A DNA stretch of 29,486 bases from the IMG/VR virus record IMGVR_UViG_3300043137_000230, positions 1 through 29,486 of that record, one strand, 5' to 3'. Each line of letters begins with the position of its first letter. Within the stretch, counting starts at the first letter, position 1. The notes under the pieces are model-generated. The model was not told the DNA's origin. It saw only the letters and a list, made by a program, of their open reading frames with translations, and did not search any database. The translations under genes were made by a program, and so were the position numbers. The DNA comes from a virus. Below are positions 19,245 through 27,427 of this stretch, one piece after another.

Positions 19245-21500
19245 ATGACAGATAAACAAAGTATCACTCGCTTTAAAGCGGACAGATATAAAGTAGAAGT
19301 AGGGGATGATGAACTTTTAGCCATGATTGAACAGGGTATTACTAACTCTGTAGGTGACTTTTTAAACAGTTCTGACATGGCTCGTGAACGCCAAAAAGCT
19401 ACATACGAATATGGTATGATGCCTCAGTTCCATTTGACTCCTCAGGGTGTTTCCCAAATTGTATCCTCAGATACGGTAGAGGCTATTGAGGGTTACACAG
19501 CTATCTTAGCTGAACTTATGTTTAATAACAATAGGCTAGCCCGGTTTATTCCCGCTGGTACATCCCCTAAAGACTTTCATGAAGCTAAAGCTGCTTCTGA
19601 CCTAGTTAACTACGCTATTTTTAAACAAAATAACGGATGGGAAATCCTTAATACATGGGTTAAATCTGCTTTGTTATGGAAAAACAGCATTGTTCGATGG
19701 GAATTCATTGAAGACTTTGAATATAACTTTGAAGAGTATGAGTCTATTAACCAAGATAACCTAGACATTCTGTTAGCAGATGAAGGTATTGAAGTAATGG
19801 GTCAACTCCAGTATGAGAATGAACTCACTACTGATGATGAAGGTAACGCAGTTTATGCAATGATCTACAAGAATGTAAGACTACGCCGTAAGCATAATAA
19901 AACTCGTATTCAAATCAAGAACGTTCATCCTGAATGTTTCCGTATTACACGAGATGCACATAATCTAGATGATGCTGCCTTTGTAGGTATTCAGATTGAT
20001 ATGACTCGTTCTGAGATTCGTAAGTACTTTCCTCAGATTGCAGAGAACATTAATTGGGATACTATTGGTGACGGCTCATATGATTGGGCTACCAAGTATA
20101 CCGAAGAACAGTCTGCGCGTAAACGTCTGGTAGGCGAAGAGTATTGGTTAGGTGGTAACTCACGCGAGTTATTCCCTTCAGAAGCTAACCGACAGATTAC
20201 GGTTATTGAATGTTGGCTACGCGTTGACCGTGATGGTGACGGTATTGCTGAATTAAAACACTTTATTATTGCAGGTTCCGTCATCTTACTAGAAGAAGAT
20301 TGTGAATCAATTCCCTTAGCAACTCTTTGTCCTTTCGAGGTACCTCACGAGTTCTTTGGCTTGTCGGTTGCTGACATGATTCGTCCAGCTACGTTAGCTA
20401 CTACAGCTATCCTTCGTGGCTTCGTAGAGAACGTATACTTAACTAACTACTCACCTAAACTAGCTGACCCTAACGTAGTTGACTTTAGTGCTCTTCAAAA
20501 CATGAAGCCTAAACAGATTATTGCTACTAACGGGAATCCTAATGGTGCTGTAGCTTCAATGACTCCTGACACTATTAGCACAGGTACTGTACCTCTCTTA
20601 GAGATGCTACAGACGCATAAAGAACAAGCTACAGGTTTGTCTAAGGCTGCACAAGGTTTAAATGATACCTTGTACGTATCAGGTAACAGTGAAGAAAAGA
20701 TGGCTAGAGCACAGTCTGCTGCTCAAATTCGTATCCAGTATATGGCGCGTAGGTTTGCAGAGACAGGCTTTAAGCGATTGACCGAAGGTATTTATAAAAC
20801 CCTTCGTGATAAGATGCGTGGTAAAACCATGAATTACTACGATCAAAATGATATGTTCAAGAATGTGGATCCGGGTACGTTACCCTCCAACCTCTTGTTA
20901 TACATTGATGTGGACGTAGGTGACAACTCTAACCATACTGTTATTAAAAAGATGGGTATGGTTGGTCAGCAGTTAATTCCAGCGTTACAGCAAGCAGGTG
21001 CTGGTGGTGCGGTTAACCCCGAAGCCGCTGTACGTATTGCCTGCAAAACGTTAGAAGCTTTAGATTTGGATCCGTTAGACTACTTAGTAGACTACACTGA
21101 TGCTAAGTTTAAAGAGAATGCTATGAAGTCTAGAGAAGCTGAACAACAAGCTTCTGAGAAACAAAAAGGTCTAGAAGAACAAGCCAAGCAATTGGACTTA
21201 GCACAAAGACAGGCTACGGTCGATCTTACTAATGTACAAGCTAAGAACGCTCTTCAAGATAATACAAAACAACTTATGGTTGCAATGGATAAGTCCTATC
21301 AAGAGTGGGGCAAACTCTATATTATGGCTGCTAAAGAAGGTGTTGAACCGCCTAAGCAACCTGATATTAAAGAGCTTTTGGCTATGGCCCAAGGCTTCAT
21401 TAAAGGCGATATGTCCGGTGATGCTTCCCGCCCACAAGGTGGACAAGCAATGCCTCAAGTAAATGGACCAGCCGCCTTAGGTGAACAACCACAAATGTAA
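19245..21500 (+). CDS. Portal protein, P22-like family
   Basis: 751 aa, similar in size to the P22 portal (725 aa). Recognised by the core CPFEVPHEFFGLSVADMIRP, the following ATTAILRGFVENVYLTNYSP, and GLSKAAQGLNDTLY plus the Gln/Ala-rich C-terminal coiled coil (about residues 625-690). It forms the dodecameric ring at the head vertex through which DNA enters and exits. AAGAAAGG precedes the ATG. It lies between terminase and scaffold/capsid genes as expected. The Gly/Pro/Gln-rich end looks disordered. Confidence 0.92.
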   Translation: MTDKQSITRFKADRYKVEVGDDELLAMIEQGITNSVGDFLNSSDMARERQKATYEYGMMPQFHLTPQGVSQIVSSDTVEAIEGYTAILAELMFNNNRLARFIPAGTSPKDFHEAKAASDLVNYAIFKQNNGWEILNTWVKSALLWKNSIVRWEFIEDFEYNFEEYESINQDNLDILLADEGIEVMGQLQYENELTTDDEGNAVYAMIYKNVRLRRKHNKTRIQIKNVHPECFRITRDAHNLDDAAFVGIQIDMTRSEIRKYFPQIAENINWDTIGDGSYDWATKYTEEQSARKRLVGEEYWLGGNSRELFPSEANRQITVIECWLRVDRDGDGIAELKHFIIAGSVILLEEDCESIPLATLCPFEVPHEFFGLSVADMIRPATLATTAILRGFVENVYLTNYSPKLADPNVVDFSALQNMKPKQIIATNGNPNGAVASMTPDTISTGTVPLLEMLQTHKEQATGLSKAAQGLNDTLYVSGNSEEKMARAQSAAQIRIQYMARRFAETGFKRLTEGIYKTLRDKMRGKTMNYYDQNDMFKNVDPGTLPSNLLLYIDVDVGDNSNHTVIKKMGMVGQQLIPALQQAGAGGAVNPEAAVRIACKTLEALDLDPLDYLVDYTDAKFKENAMKSREAEQQASEKQKGLEEQAKQLDLAQRQATVDLTNVQAKNALQDNTKQLMVAMDKSYQEWGKLYIMAAKEGVEPPKQPDIKELLAMAQGFIKGDMSGDASRPQGGQAMPQVNGPAALGEQPQM

Positions 21501-21506
21501 AACCCC

Positions 21507-21531
21507 GAACTTCCTCCAAAAGAGGGAGTTC
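21507..21531 (+). other. Stable hairpin behind the portal gene
   Basis: GAACTTCCTC-CAAAA-GAGGGAGTTC: a 10-bp stem with one G-T pair, without a following T-tract. It lies 7 bases behind the portal stop and 18 bases before the next ATG, which has no close ribosome-binding site. An RNA-processing or stabilising element is more likely than a terminator. Confidence 0.55.
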
Positions 21532-21548
21532 ACCTAACACTTAAAATA

Positions 21549-21914
21549 ATGGACAAATATAAAGAAGGCTTTCAGAAGAGAACAAAGCCAAAAATGAACC
21601 ATGATACTGGTGAATATATTGTTGAACCGTTCCGTGATGCGCAAGTATCACTAGGTAAAGCAGAGTTTGCAGTACGAGAACGAGAACAATTCTTTGGCGA
21701 AGCATATTCAGAGATCTTAGCAGATCTCTTTGTTACTTGGTTAAAGACTGAACCTCACGCTGTTAAAGAGCGAGAGTTCCTATACCATACAGCTATGGCA
21801 TTAGGTAGCGTTAAAGAAAAGCTTGTAGGTATTGAAATGCTTGGTAACAACATTAAATACATGAACAAGTTAAAACAAGAAGCCAAAGAAGAGGGCAAAG
21901 AAAATAATGAATAA
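21549..21914 (+). CDS. Hypothetical protein of the head module (121 aa)
   Basis: 121 aa. Charged, predicted helical, with RDAQVSLGKAEFAVREREQF and ALGSVKEKLVGIEMLGNNI. Present between portal and scaffold, where related phages carry small unassigned head-assembly proteins. No ribosome-binding site close to ATG 21549 is visible. Its end overlaps the next gene by 8 nt. Function unknown. Confidence 0.72.
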   Translation: MDKYKEGFQKRTKPKMNHDTGEYIVEPFRDAQVSLGKAEFAVREREQFFGEAYSEILADLFVTWLKTEPHAVKEREFLYHTAMALGSVKEKLVGIEMLGNNIKYMNKLKQEAKEEGKENNE

Positions 21915-22164
21915 ATACGTTAAAGCAAGAGAAGTTCTAGTTCGTTCACGAGACGAAGTATTAGGTGAACTCGTTCGTGCAGGTGAGAGTGGTGGTGTGG
22001 GTCTATCCCAGCGTTTCGCCCCTATTCTTGTTAACTTGCAAAGTGCTGTCGAAGCAATTGATCGCATTACGGGTAACACAGTTGAAGCAAAAGAAAATTT
22101 TGCTGAGAAAATGAAGGCTGCTAAAGCAGTCAAAGCAGCTGAAAAAGCTGTTACTAAAGAATAA
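21907..22164 (+). CDS. Hypothetical helical protein (85 aa)
   Basis: 85 aa, basic and helical, with an Ala/Lys-rich end (KMKAAKAVKAAEKAVTKE). It lies between portal and scaffold. The composition of the end suggests DNA or capsid interaction, but no family is recognised. GAGGGCAAAGAAAATA precedes the ATG. Function unknown. Confidence 0.7.
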   Translation: MNKYVKAREVLVRSRDEVLGELVRAGESGGVGLSQRFAPILVNLQSAVEAIDRITGNTVEAKENFAEKMKAAKAVKAAEKAVTKE

Positions 22165-22230
22165 GGCGAACAGGGTAGCTCCCTTGCTTAAGCTTTCCCT
22201 TAAGCTAGCCAATTAACAGGAAAGTGTTAT

Positions 22231-22608
22231 ATGGATAAAGAATCAGAAAAACAGCGCCATAAAGATAAGTATTACAAAAATAGAAATAGCCATTTAGCTC
22301 AAAAGAAAGAATATGAAAAGACATATTCAGAGCGTAGGGCTATTCTAACCTTGATGCGTAAATATGGACTTACTGAAAAGTCAGCAAAAAAATTTTATTT
22401 AGATTCTATGAAGACGTGTGATTGTTGTAAAATAGAATGGAACCCCAGTACACATACACGGAGGTTTGCTATTGATCACGATCACGACACAGGTGCTATA
22501 CGTGGGATTTTGTGTCATCCATGTAATGCTTCGTTAGGACTTTTAGAAGAGTCAACAGAACGAATGAAACAATTAATTTTATATACAGAAGATTTCTGTA
22601 ATAAATAA
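22231..22608 (+). CDS. Free-standing HNH endonuclease of the recombination endonuclease VII family
   Basis: 125 aa. A basic N-terminal region, then CDCCKIEW (about residues 68-75), then FAIDHDHDTGAIRGILCHPC with DHDHD as the metal-binding core and CxxC zinc ligands. The same core pattern as the HNH protein at 3328 (DHCH and RGILCNGC), so they are paralogous or independent arrivals of one family. Inserted between portal-associated and scaffold genes, with its own AGGAAAG ribosome-binding site. Probably mobile, with no structural role. Confidence 0.9.
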   Translation: MDKESEKQRHKDKYYKNRNSHLAQKKEYEKTYSERRAILTLMRKYGLTEKSAKKFYLDSMKTCDCCKIEWNPSTHTRRFAIDHDHDTGAIRGILCHPCNASLGLLEESTERMKQLILYTEDFCNK

Positions 22609-22619
22609 GGACACAAGAA

Positions 22620-23759
22620 ATGAAAAACAATTTAGACTATCTCTCTACCAATACCCCTGCCTCAGAAGTGAGCAGTGCGAGTTTTGATGACGGAAGTGTA
22701 AGTGTAGATTTGGAAGCAAAAAGTCTTGATGACATTCTACGTAATAGCCCGGCAGCTAAAATGCTCGGCTTAGAATCTCTACCAGAAGAAGACGAAAGCG
22801 TCCCAAATCCAGATGAAGAGTCGGAAGAAGAAGAAGCCCAAGAGAACGACTCAGAGTCTGAAAATGACCTAGATGAAAATGAGGAATCAAACGATTCTGA
22901 AGAAGAGAAAGTTGATGAGGATGACAAGTCTACCCAAGATTCAGAACTACCTTCCGAAGAAGAGATTGATTGGGAATACAAAGTACCCGTCACTGTTGAC
23001 GGTAAAACTGAGTATGTATCCCTAGAAGAAATCCGTAAGGGTTATTCTACTGATAAGCATCTATCTCAAAAAGGGCGCGAATTAGGCGAACTGAAGAAAC
23101 AGATCGACACAGAAAGAAATGAAAAGCTTAAGGAATTAATTACGCTTGGCTCAGTTGTTAATGAAGAGTTAACTGCTGTAGAAACCAAGTTTGCAAATGA
23201 GTATCATAAGATTAAGGGTGAAATCGATAAAGCCCGTGAAGAAGGTGATACTTACACTGCTCGTGAATTAAAAGAGAAGCTTGAAGAAACTCAAGAAAAA
23301 TATTGGAACGCACGTAATAAGCGTGAAGAAAATACTAATAAGGTAGCTGAACAATTTAAAGCACAACAAGCGGAACAGGAACAAGCGTTACTGAAAGCGT
23401 ACCAGGATAATATTACGAAAGTAATCCCGGATTACTCAGATAAAGTTGCTGTATCAATTCGCGAATTTGCTATTAAAGAAGGTATTCCTGAAGAATTATT
23501 GAGTGTAGTATATGATGTTAACGTTGTTAAATTTATCAACGACTATCGTAAACTAAAAACAGCCAAAGATACTGGTGAAGTTAAGCGTAAAGCTGCCCCA
23601 AGCGTTAAGTCGGTTCCCACGAAAAATGGTCAACCTGCAGCGAAAAAGGTACAGCAAGCTGTAACTGAAAACCGTTCTAAGGTTCTTTCTGGTCAAGGAT
23701 CAAAACAAGACGAATTAGATTTTCTAAAACGTATTTCTTCCGTAAGCAAAAAATTGTAA
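22620..23759 (+). CDS. Probable capsid scaffold protein
   Basis: 379 aa. A strongly acidic Glu/Asp/Ser-rich stretch (about residues 54-118), then KVPVTVDGKTEYVSLEEI, then a long charged coiled coil (about 150-265), and a basic C-terminal part (from about 320). This layout and the position directly before the major capsid gene are those of scaffold proteins, which guide capsid assembly and then leave. No protease motif is visible. AGGACACAAGAA precedes the ATG. Confidence 0.8.
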   Translation: MKNNLDYLSTNTPASEVSSASFDDGSVSVDLEAKSLDDILRNSPAAKMLGLESLPEEDESVPNPDEESEEEEAQENDSESENDLDENEESNDSEEEKVDEDDKSTQDSELPSEEEIDWEYKVPVTVDGKTEYVSLEEIRKGYSTDKHLSQKGRELGELKKQIDTERNEKLKELITLGSVVNEELTAVETKFANEYHKIKGEIDKAREEGDTYTARELKEKLEETQEKYWNARNKREENTNKVAEQFKAQQAEQEQALLKAYQDNITKVIPDYSDKVAVSIREFAIKEGIPEELLSVVYDVNVVKFINDYRKLKTAKDTGEVKRKAAPSVKSVPTKNGQPAAKKVQQAVTENRSKVLSGQGSKQDELDFLKRISSVSKKL

Positions 23760-23788
23760 ATCAAATTTTCACTTAAAGGAAAAATAAA

Positions 23789-24904
23789 ATGGCTGGTAAT
23801 AACTTTGCAACTGGTGGTCCTAAGGCCGCCGCACGTAGCGCTTCCGCTACTGGTAATGCTGTCAACGCGGGTGAACGCGAAGACTTGGCTAACTTCATCT
23901 CAATGATTAGCCGCGATGAAACTCCTTTCTTGTCCTCAATCGGCAAGACTAAGGCTACTGCAGTTTTCCACGAATGGCAAACTGACGAATTGGCTGCTCC
24001 TGCTTCTGCTGCTGTTGCTGAAGGCGTATCATACGCTACTCAGAACTCTGCTCAAGGTGCAGAGCCATTCCGTACTCGTTTGGGTAACTACACTCAGATC
24101 AACTCTAAGACTGTTACCGTAACTGGTACTAAGCGTGCTGTTGATCAAGCTGGTGTTGCTGACGAATACGCATATCAACTTAAGAAGCGTGGTACTGAAT
24201 TGCGCCGTGACGTTGAGTTTGACTTAACAAACTCATGGAACAGCTCAACAGGTTCTGGTACCCGTAAATTCGGTGGCTACCAAGCTTGGGTTAACTACAC
24301 CGCAGCTACAACTACCCCTGCTACTGCTTTGAACGTGTTGACTACCCCTTCAGAGTATACTGCACCTACTAACCCAGGTGGTGGTATTGCTGGTACCTTT
24401 GCTACTGTTACTTCTGCTGATAAGAACAGCTTACAGTTGTCACACGTTGACACCGTAATGCAAGCTATCTACGAGAACGGTGGTAAGGCCACTAAACTAA
24501 TGTTGTCTCCTGCTAACCGCCGTGTATTCTCAGCTAAGGCTCAGTCTGCTGGTTCAAGCACAAGCAACGCCGGTGACGGTAACGTTCGCCGTAACATCGA
24601 CGCTGACGGTAAACTCCGTCAGTCAGTTGAAGTTTACATGTCTGACTTCGGTGACATCATGGTTGTTCCTAACTACGTAATGGGTATTTCTAATACTTCT
24701 ATTTCTGGTTTGGATCAAGCTGCTAACTTCAGCGCGTTCTTGTACGACCCAATGTGGTTTAGCTACGCTTCACTACGTCCTCTACAAGAAGTTGACCTCG
24801 GTCAGCTTGGTGACTCTATCATCGGCCAGATCGTTGAAGAGGGTACCTTAGAGTGCAGAAATCCAAAAGGCGCAGGGCTTATTTTCGGTTTGTCTGGCGC
24901 TTAA
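23789..24904 (+). CDS. Major capsid protein, SU10 type
   Basis: 371 aa. It resembles the SU10-type major head proteins: REDLANFISMISRDETPFLS near residues 30-49, TKRAVDQAGVADEYAYQL, RDVEFDLTN, and near the end the DFGDIMVVPNYVM strand. It is an HK97-fold shell protein. Composition is richer in GC than its neighbours, with consistent use of C-ending codons (GTC, AAC, GAC), as expected for the most highly expressed gene. AAAGGAAA precedes the ATG and a strong terminator follows. Confidence 0.9.
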   Translation: MAGNNFATGGPKAAARSASATGNAVNAGEREDLANFISMISRDETPFLSSIGKTKATAVFHEWQTDELAAPASAAVAEGVSYATQNSAQGAEPFRTRLGNYTQINSKTVTVTGTKRAVDQAGVADEYAYQLKKRGTELRRDVEFDLTNSWNSSTGSGTRKFGGYQAWVNYTAATTTPATALNVLTTPSEYTAPTNPGGGIAGTFATVTSADKNSLQLSHVDTVMQAIYENGGKATKLMLSPANRRVFSAKAQSAGSSTSNAGDGNVRRNIDADGKLRQSVEVYMSDFGDIMVVPNYVMGISNTSISGLDQAANFSAFLYDPMWFSYASLRPLQEVDLGQLGDSIIGQIVEEGTLECRNPKGAGLIFGLSGA

Positions 24905-24928
24905 TTTAGCGTTAGCTTAATCGGCACC

Positions 24929-24967
24929 AATAGGGGTAGGATATAATGTCCTATCCCTATTTTATTT
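24929..24967 (+). terminator. Terminator behind the major capsid gene
   Basis: A 13-bp stem, AATAGGGGTAGGA paired with TCCTATCCCTATT (one G-T pair), loop of 7, then TTTATTT. It separates the capsid gene from the HNH gene and the downstream head-tail genes. Confidence 0.88.
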
Positions 24968-24976
24968 GAGAATATA

Positions 24977-25357
24977 ATGGAATTAAAAATTTGTAGAACA
25001 TGCCAAGAAGAATTATCTATTGATGACTTTTGTGTATTATCTAGAAACCGCAAAAGTGGTATTAAATACAACTGTGATTGTAACAAATGCCGAGCAACGC
25101 GTAGACGCGAAAATTCTAAACAAACTAAAGCACTAGCGGTAGAATATAAAGGTGGTAAGTGTAACGACTGTTTACAAGCAGTTCATCAGGCAGCTTTTGA
25201 ATTTCACCATTTAAATCCAAAAACAAAAGAGAAAGACCCTACTCATTTTTTAAATGATAGAGCTATTCTTACCGATAAAGCTAAACAAGAATTAGACAAG
25301 TGCGTTTTACTATGTGCAAATTGCCATAGAGTACGTCACTTCTCAGATTTAATATAA
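24977..25357 (+). CDS. Free-standing HNH endonuclease
   Basis: 126 aa. The N-terminus carries CRTCQEEL and a second Cys pair (CDCNKC), a zinc-ribbon-like element. The core is FHHLNPKTKEKD followed by KCVLLCANCHRVRH, an HNH motif with CxxC ligands, unlike the endonuclease VII type at 22231. It begins 10 bases behind the capsid terminator with only a weak ribosome-binding site. Position next to the conserved capsid gene is typical of homing nucleases. Confidence 0.88.
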   Translation: MELKICRTCQEELSIDDFCVLSRNRKSGIKYNCDCNKCRATRRRENSKQTKALAVEYKGGKCNDCLQAVHQAAFEFHHLNPKTKEKDPTHFLNDRAILTDKAKQELDKCVLLCANCHRVRHFSDLI

Positions 25358-25368
25358 AGGAAAACAAA

Positions 25369-25656
25369 ATGGAATTTCTAAGAATTACCGCAACAGACGG
25401 AACTCGACAATATATCCCTGATAATTATGTCGTTAATATTGCTACTACCGCCGATGGTGCAGATGCTGGCTCTAACTATGCTGCTCCAAAAGTTACTCGT
25501 GGTCGTATCAGCCAAGTAAAATACTATGATGGTGCTAATACTACTGCAGGTGCTTTAGTTGTAACTGCTGTTAGCGCTTATGCATCTGGCGGTATTTTAT
25601 ATGAGTATGGCTGTTTCACTATTGATGGTGGATTTAGCGCTGCTTTAAAGAATTAA
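25369..25656 (+). CDS. Small protein of the head module (95 aa)
   Basis: 95 aa, predicted beta-rich: FLRITATDGTRQYIPDNYVV, then TRGRISQVKYYDGA. Small proteins of this type follow the major capsid gene in related head modules, where decoration or head-completion roles are possible. AAAGGAAAAC precedes the ATG. No firm family. Confidence 0.7.
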   Translation: MEFLRITATDGTRQYIPDNYVVNIATTADGADAGSNYAAPKVTRGRISQVKYYDGANTTAGALVVTAVSAYASGGILYEYGCFTIDGGFSAALKN

Positions 25657-25671
25657 ATATAAGAGGACACA

Positions 25672-25995
25672 ATGGGGTTTTTATCACAAGACAATAATAA
25701 AAATAGTTTCACAGTTAAGACTAATGAGACTGATTTTAAATTAGAACAAGACGTTCAAGCATACAAAGACTATGCTGCTCAACAAAGATTACTAGATGAA
25801 GAATCGCATTCAGCGCGACAATACCGTTCATACGCTATTTTGCCTGATATTGTATGTATTGATATTCTAACAAAATACGGAATGGATATTCATTCACCTG
25901 ACTTTATGAATCACCCAGCTAATTTAACTAAGTTAAGAAAAATCATTGATCAAGATTATCCAATGTTAAAAACATCAACAATTAAATCATTATAA
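25672..25995 (+). CDS. Hypothetical protein of the head module (107 aa)
   Basis: 107 aa. It starts with an Asn/Lys-rich region (MGFLSQDNNKN), has a helical middle and AILPDIVCIDILTKYGMDI followed by HSPDFMNHP. Similar short proteins lie upstream of adaptor genes in SU10-type modules. GAGGACA precedes the ATG. Its stop overlaps the GIY-YIG start by one base (TAATG). Function unknown. Confidence 0.72.
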   Translation: MGFLSQDNNKNSFTVKTNETDFKLEQDVQAYKDYAAQQRLLDEESHSARQYRSYAILPDIVCIDILTKYGMDIHSPDFMNHPANLTKLRKIIDQDYPMLKTSTIKSL

Positions 25996-26507
25996 TGAAC
26001 TACGTTTACTGGATCCGAACAAAAGAGCAAACAGATTATAATACCGAGGGATACATCGGTGTAACTAATAATTTATCTTTAAGAAAAATACAACATAAAA
26101 GAATGGACGGGTCTAGTAAACATCTTTACAATGCAATTAAAAAATATGGTTGGAATAATTTAATTGTTGATGTAATTTGGATGGATGAAGATCTTGAATT
26201 TATTTTACTTATAGAACAACAATTAAGACTTACCCCTAAAATTGGCTGGAATATTGTGGAAGGTGGTGGCAAGCCGCCTTCATGGTTAGGTAAAACTCAT
26301 TCTAATAAAACAAAAAACAAAATAGGTGATGCTCATCGTAATAAAGGTTTTACCTTTAGGTGTACTAACCTTTTAACAAGTGAATCTTTCATTGCAAAAA
26401 TAGCAGAACTACAGCAACTAGGTTTTAACCGAGCGCATGTTCACAAGGTTGCATCTGGGCAAAGTAGATCACACAAAAATTATACATTTGAAAGGATTTC
26501 CCTATGA
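25995..26507 (+). CDS. GIY-YIG homing endonuclease with DNA-binding motifs
   Basis: 170 aa. The core is MNYVYWIRTKE and EGYIGVTNN (VYWI and YIG elements), R30 in SLRKIQHKR, and E in LIEQQLR as the catalytic Glu. It continues with GKTHSNKTKNKIGDAHRNKG (NUMOD3-like DNA-binding repeat) and a C-terminal helix-turn-helix-like segment ELQQLGFNRAHVHKVASGQ. The start has no ribosome-binding site and relies on the upstream stop overlap; the end carries the AAAGGA ribosome-binding site for the adaptor gene and overlaps it by ATGA. It is inserted exactly between two structural genes. Confidence 0.9.
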   Translation: MNYVYWIRTKEQTDYNTEGYIGVTNNLSLRKIQHKRMDGSSKHLYNAIKKYGWNNLIVDVIWMDEDLEFILLIEQQLRLTPKIGWNIVEGGGKPPSWLGKTHSNKTKNKIGDAHRNKGFTFRCTNLLTSESFIAKIAELQQLGFNRAHVHKVASGQSRSHKNYTFERISL

Positions 26508-27418
26508 GTACACCTAAATTTGACGCACTAGTTGCAAAAGTAAGAGACTGGTCAAATAAACCCGAAGTACAAACTATTCCCGACAGCGTCATTCAAGATT
26601 GCCTATCTTATTCTGCAGATGAATGTTACCGACAATTAAGAATTCCACCATTAGAATCTTCTGTAATTTACACTGTTACAGCAAACGATAACGTAGGTGA
26701 AAACAGTGCAGGATTACCTTATGGTAACGCTTACACTTCCTTTGTAATACCTGAAGATCTAACTCAATTTGTGTTTGTAAGAACTGTTGCCCAAAATAAT
26801 ATGGGCACTACATACTCAACCTACCCTTCTAATGTTAGTAAAGTGTTTAATGAAGTAACGGACAAACGTACTTTCTTTGATCTTTACGGTGAAAAATATT
26901 CCGTATACAATTGGATGTGGAAAGAAGATAAAATCTATATTCACCCCCAATTAGCTGTGGGTGCTCAATTAGAAATTCATTATTACAAACGACTGCCTGC
27001 GTTAGATGCGTTATATAGTGTAGTTCCTGTAAATTACCTTATTGGTTTAGCTGATTCAGCCCAGCCTTATTTGACACTAACAGGTGTAACAACAGACACT
27101 CCTTTGTATTTTTCTACAGCAGCAGGTGTTACTAAATGCTTTGCTACTTTAGCAGAAGCTACAGCTTATAACCCAACTGTTACTACTAAGTACTATATTG
27201 GTAAAGAAGTATCTAATTGGTTAAGAGATTCAAATGAAAGATTAGTTGTATGGGGTGGCTTATACAACTTAGGTGCGTACTTATTTGACCAGACAATGGA
27301 ACAAAGATACGAGAAAAGATTTACTGAAACATTACTCTCAATGAATAAAGAAGAGAAATGGCGTAGAGCCTCTGGTGGTAACGTTCAAGTTAACTTTAAC
27401 ACTAATGGTTTAATTTAA
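26504..27418 (+). CDS. Head-tail adaptor protein, SU10 type
   Basis: 304 aa. The N-terminal pattern FDALVAKVRDWSNKPEVQTI followed by DSVIQDCLSYSADECYRQLR, and later FVFVRTVAQN and YNWMWKEDKIYIHP, match the SU10-type adaptor family, which forms a ring below the portal. The WKEDKIYIHP and EIHYYKRLP strands are typical. The GIY-YIG gene upstream ends in its ribosome-binding site. The tail fibre gene follows. Confidence 0.82.
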   Translation: MSTPKFDALVAKVRDWSNKPEVQTIPDSVIQDCLSYSADECYRQLRIPPLESSVIYTVTANDNVGENSAGLPYGNAYTSFVIPEDLTQFVFVRTVAQNNMGTTYSTYPSNVSKVFNEVTDKRTFFDLYGEKYSVYNWMWKEDKIYIHPQLAVGAQLEIHYYKRLPALDALYSVVPVNYLIGLADSAQPYLTLTGVTTDTPLYFSTAAGVTKCFATLAEATAYNPTVTTKYYIGKEVSNWLRDSNERLVVWGGLYNLGAYLFDQTMEQRYEKRFTETLLSMNKEEKWRRASGGNVQVNFNTNGLI

Positions 27419-27427
27419 GGAGCAACA

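Noticed and set aside
22637-22993. Leftward Ser-rich frame of 118 codons.
   Set aside because: Antisense of the Glu/Asp-rich region of the scaffold gene; a composition effect.
17515-24846. GGTACC occurrences within late genes (for example at 17630, 20340, 24392 and 24844) as extra promoters.
   Set aside because: They share only the six central bases with the promoter motif or a few more, lie within strongly coding sequence and lack the TATA-G end.
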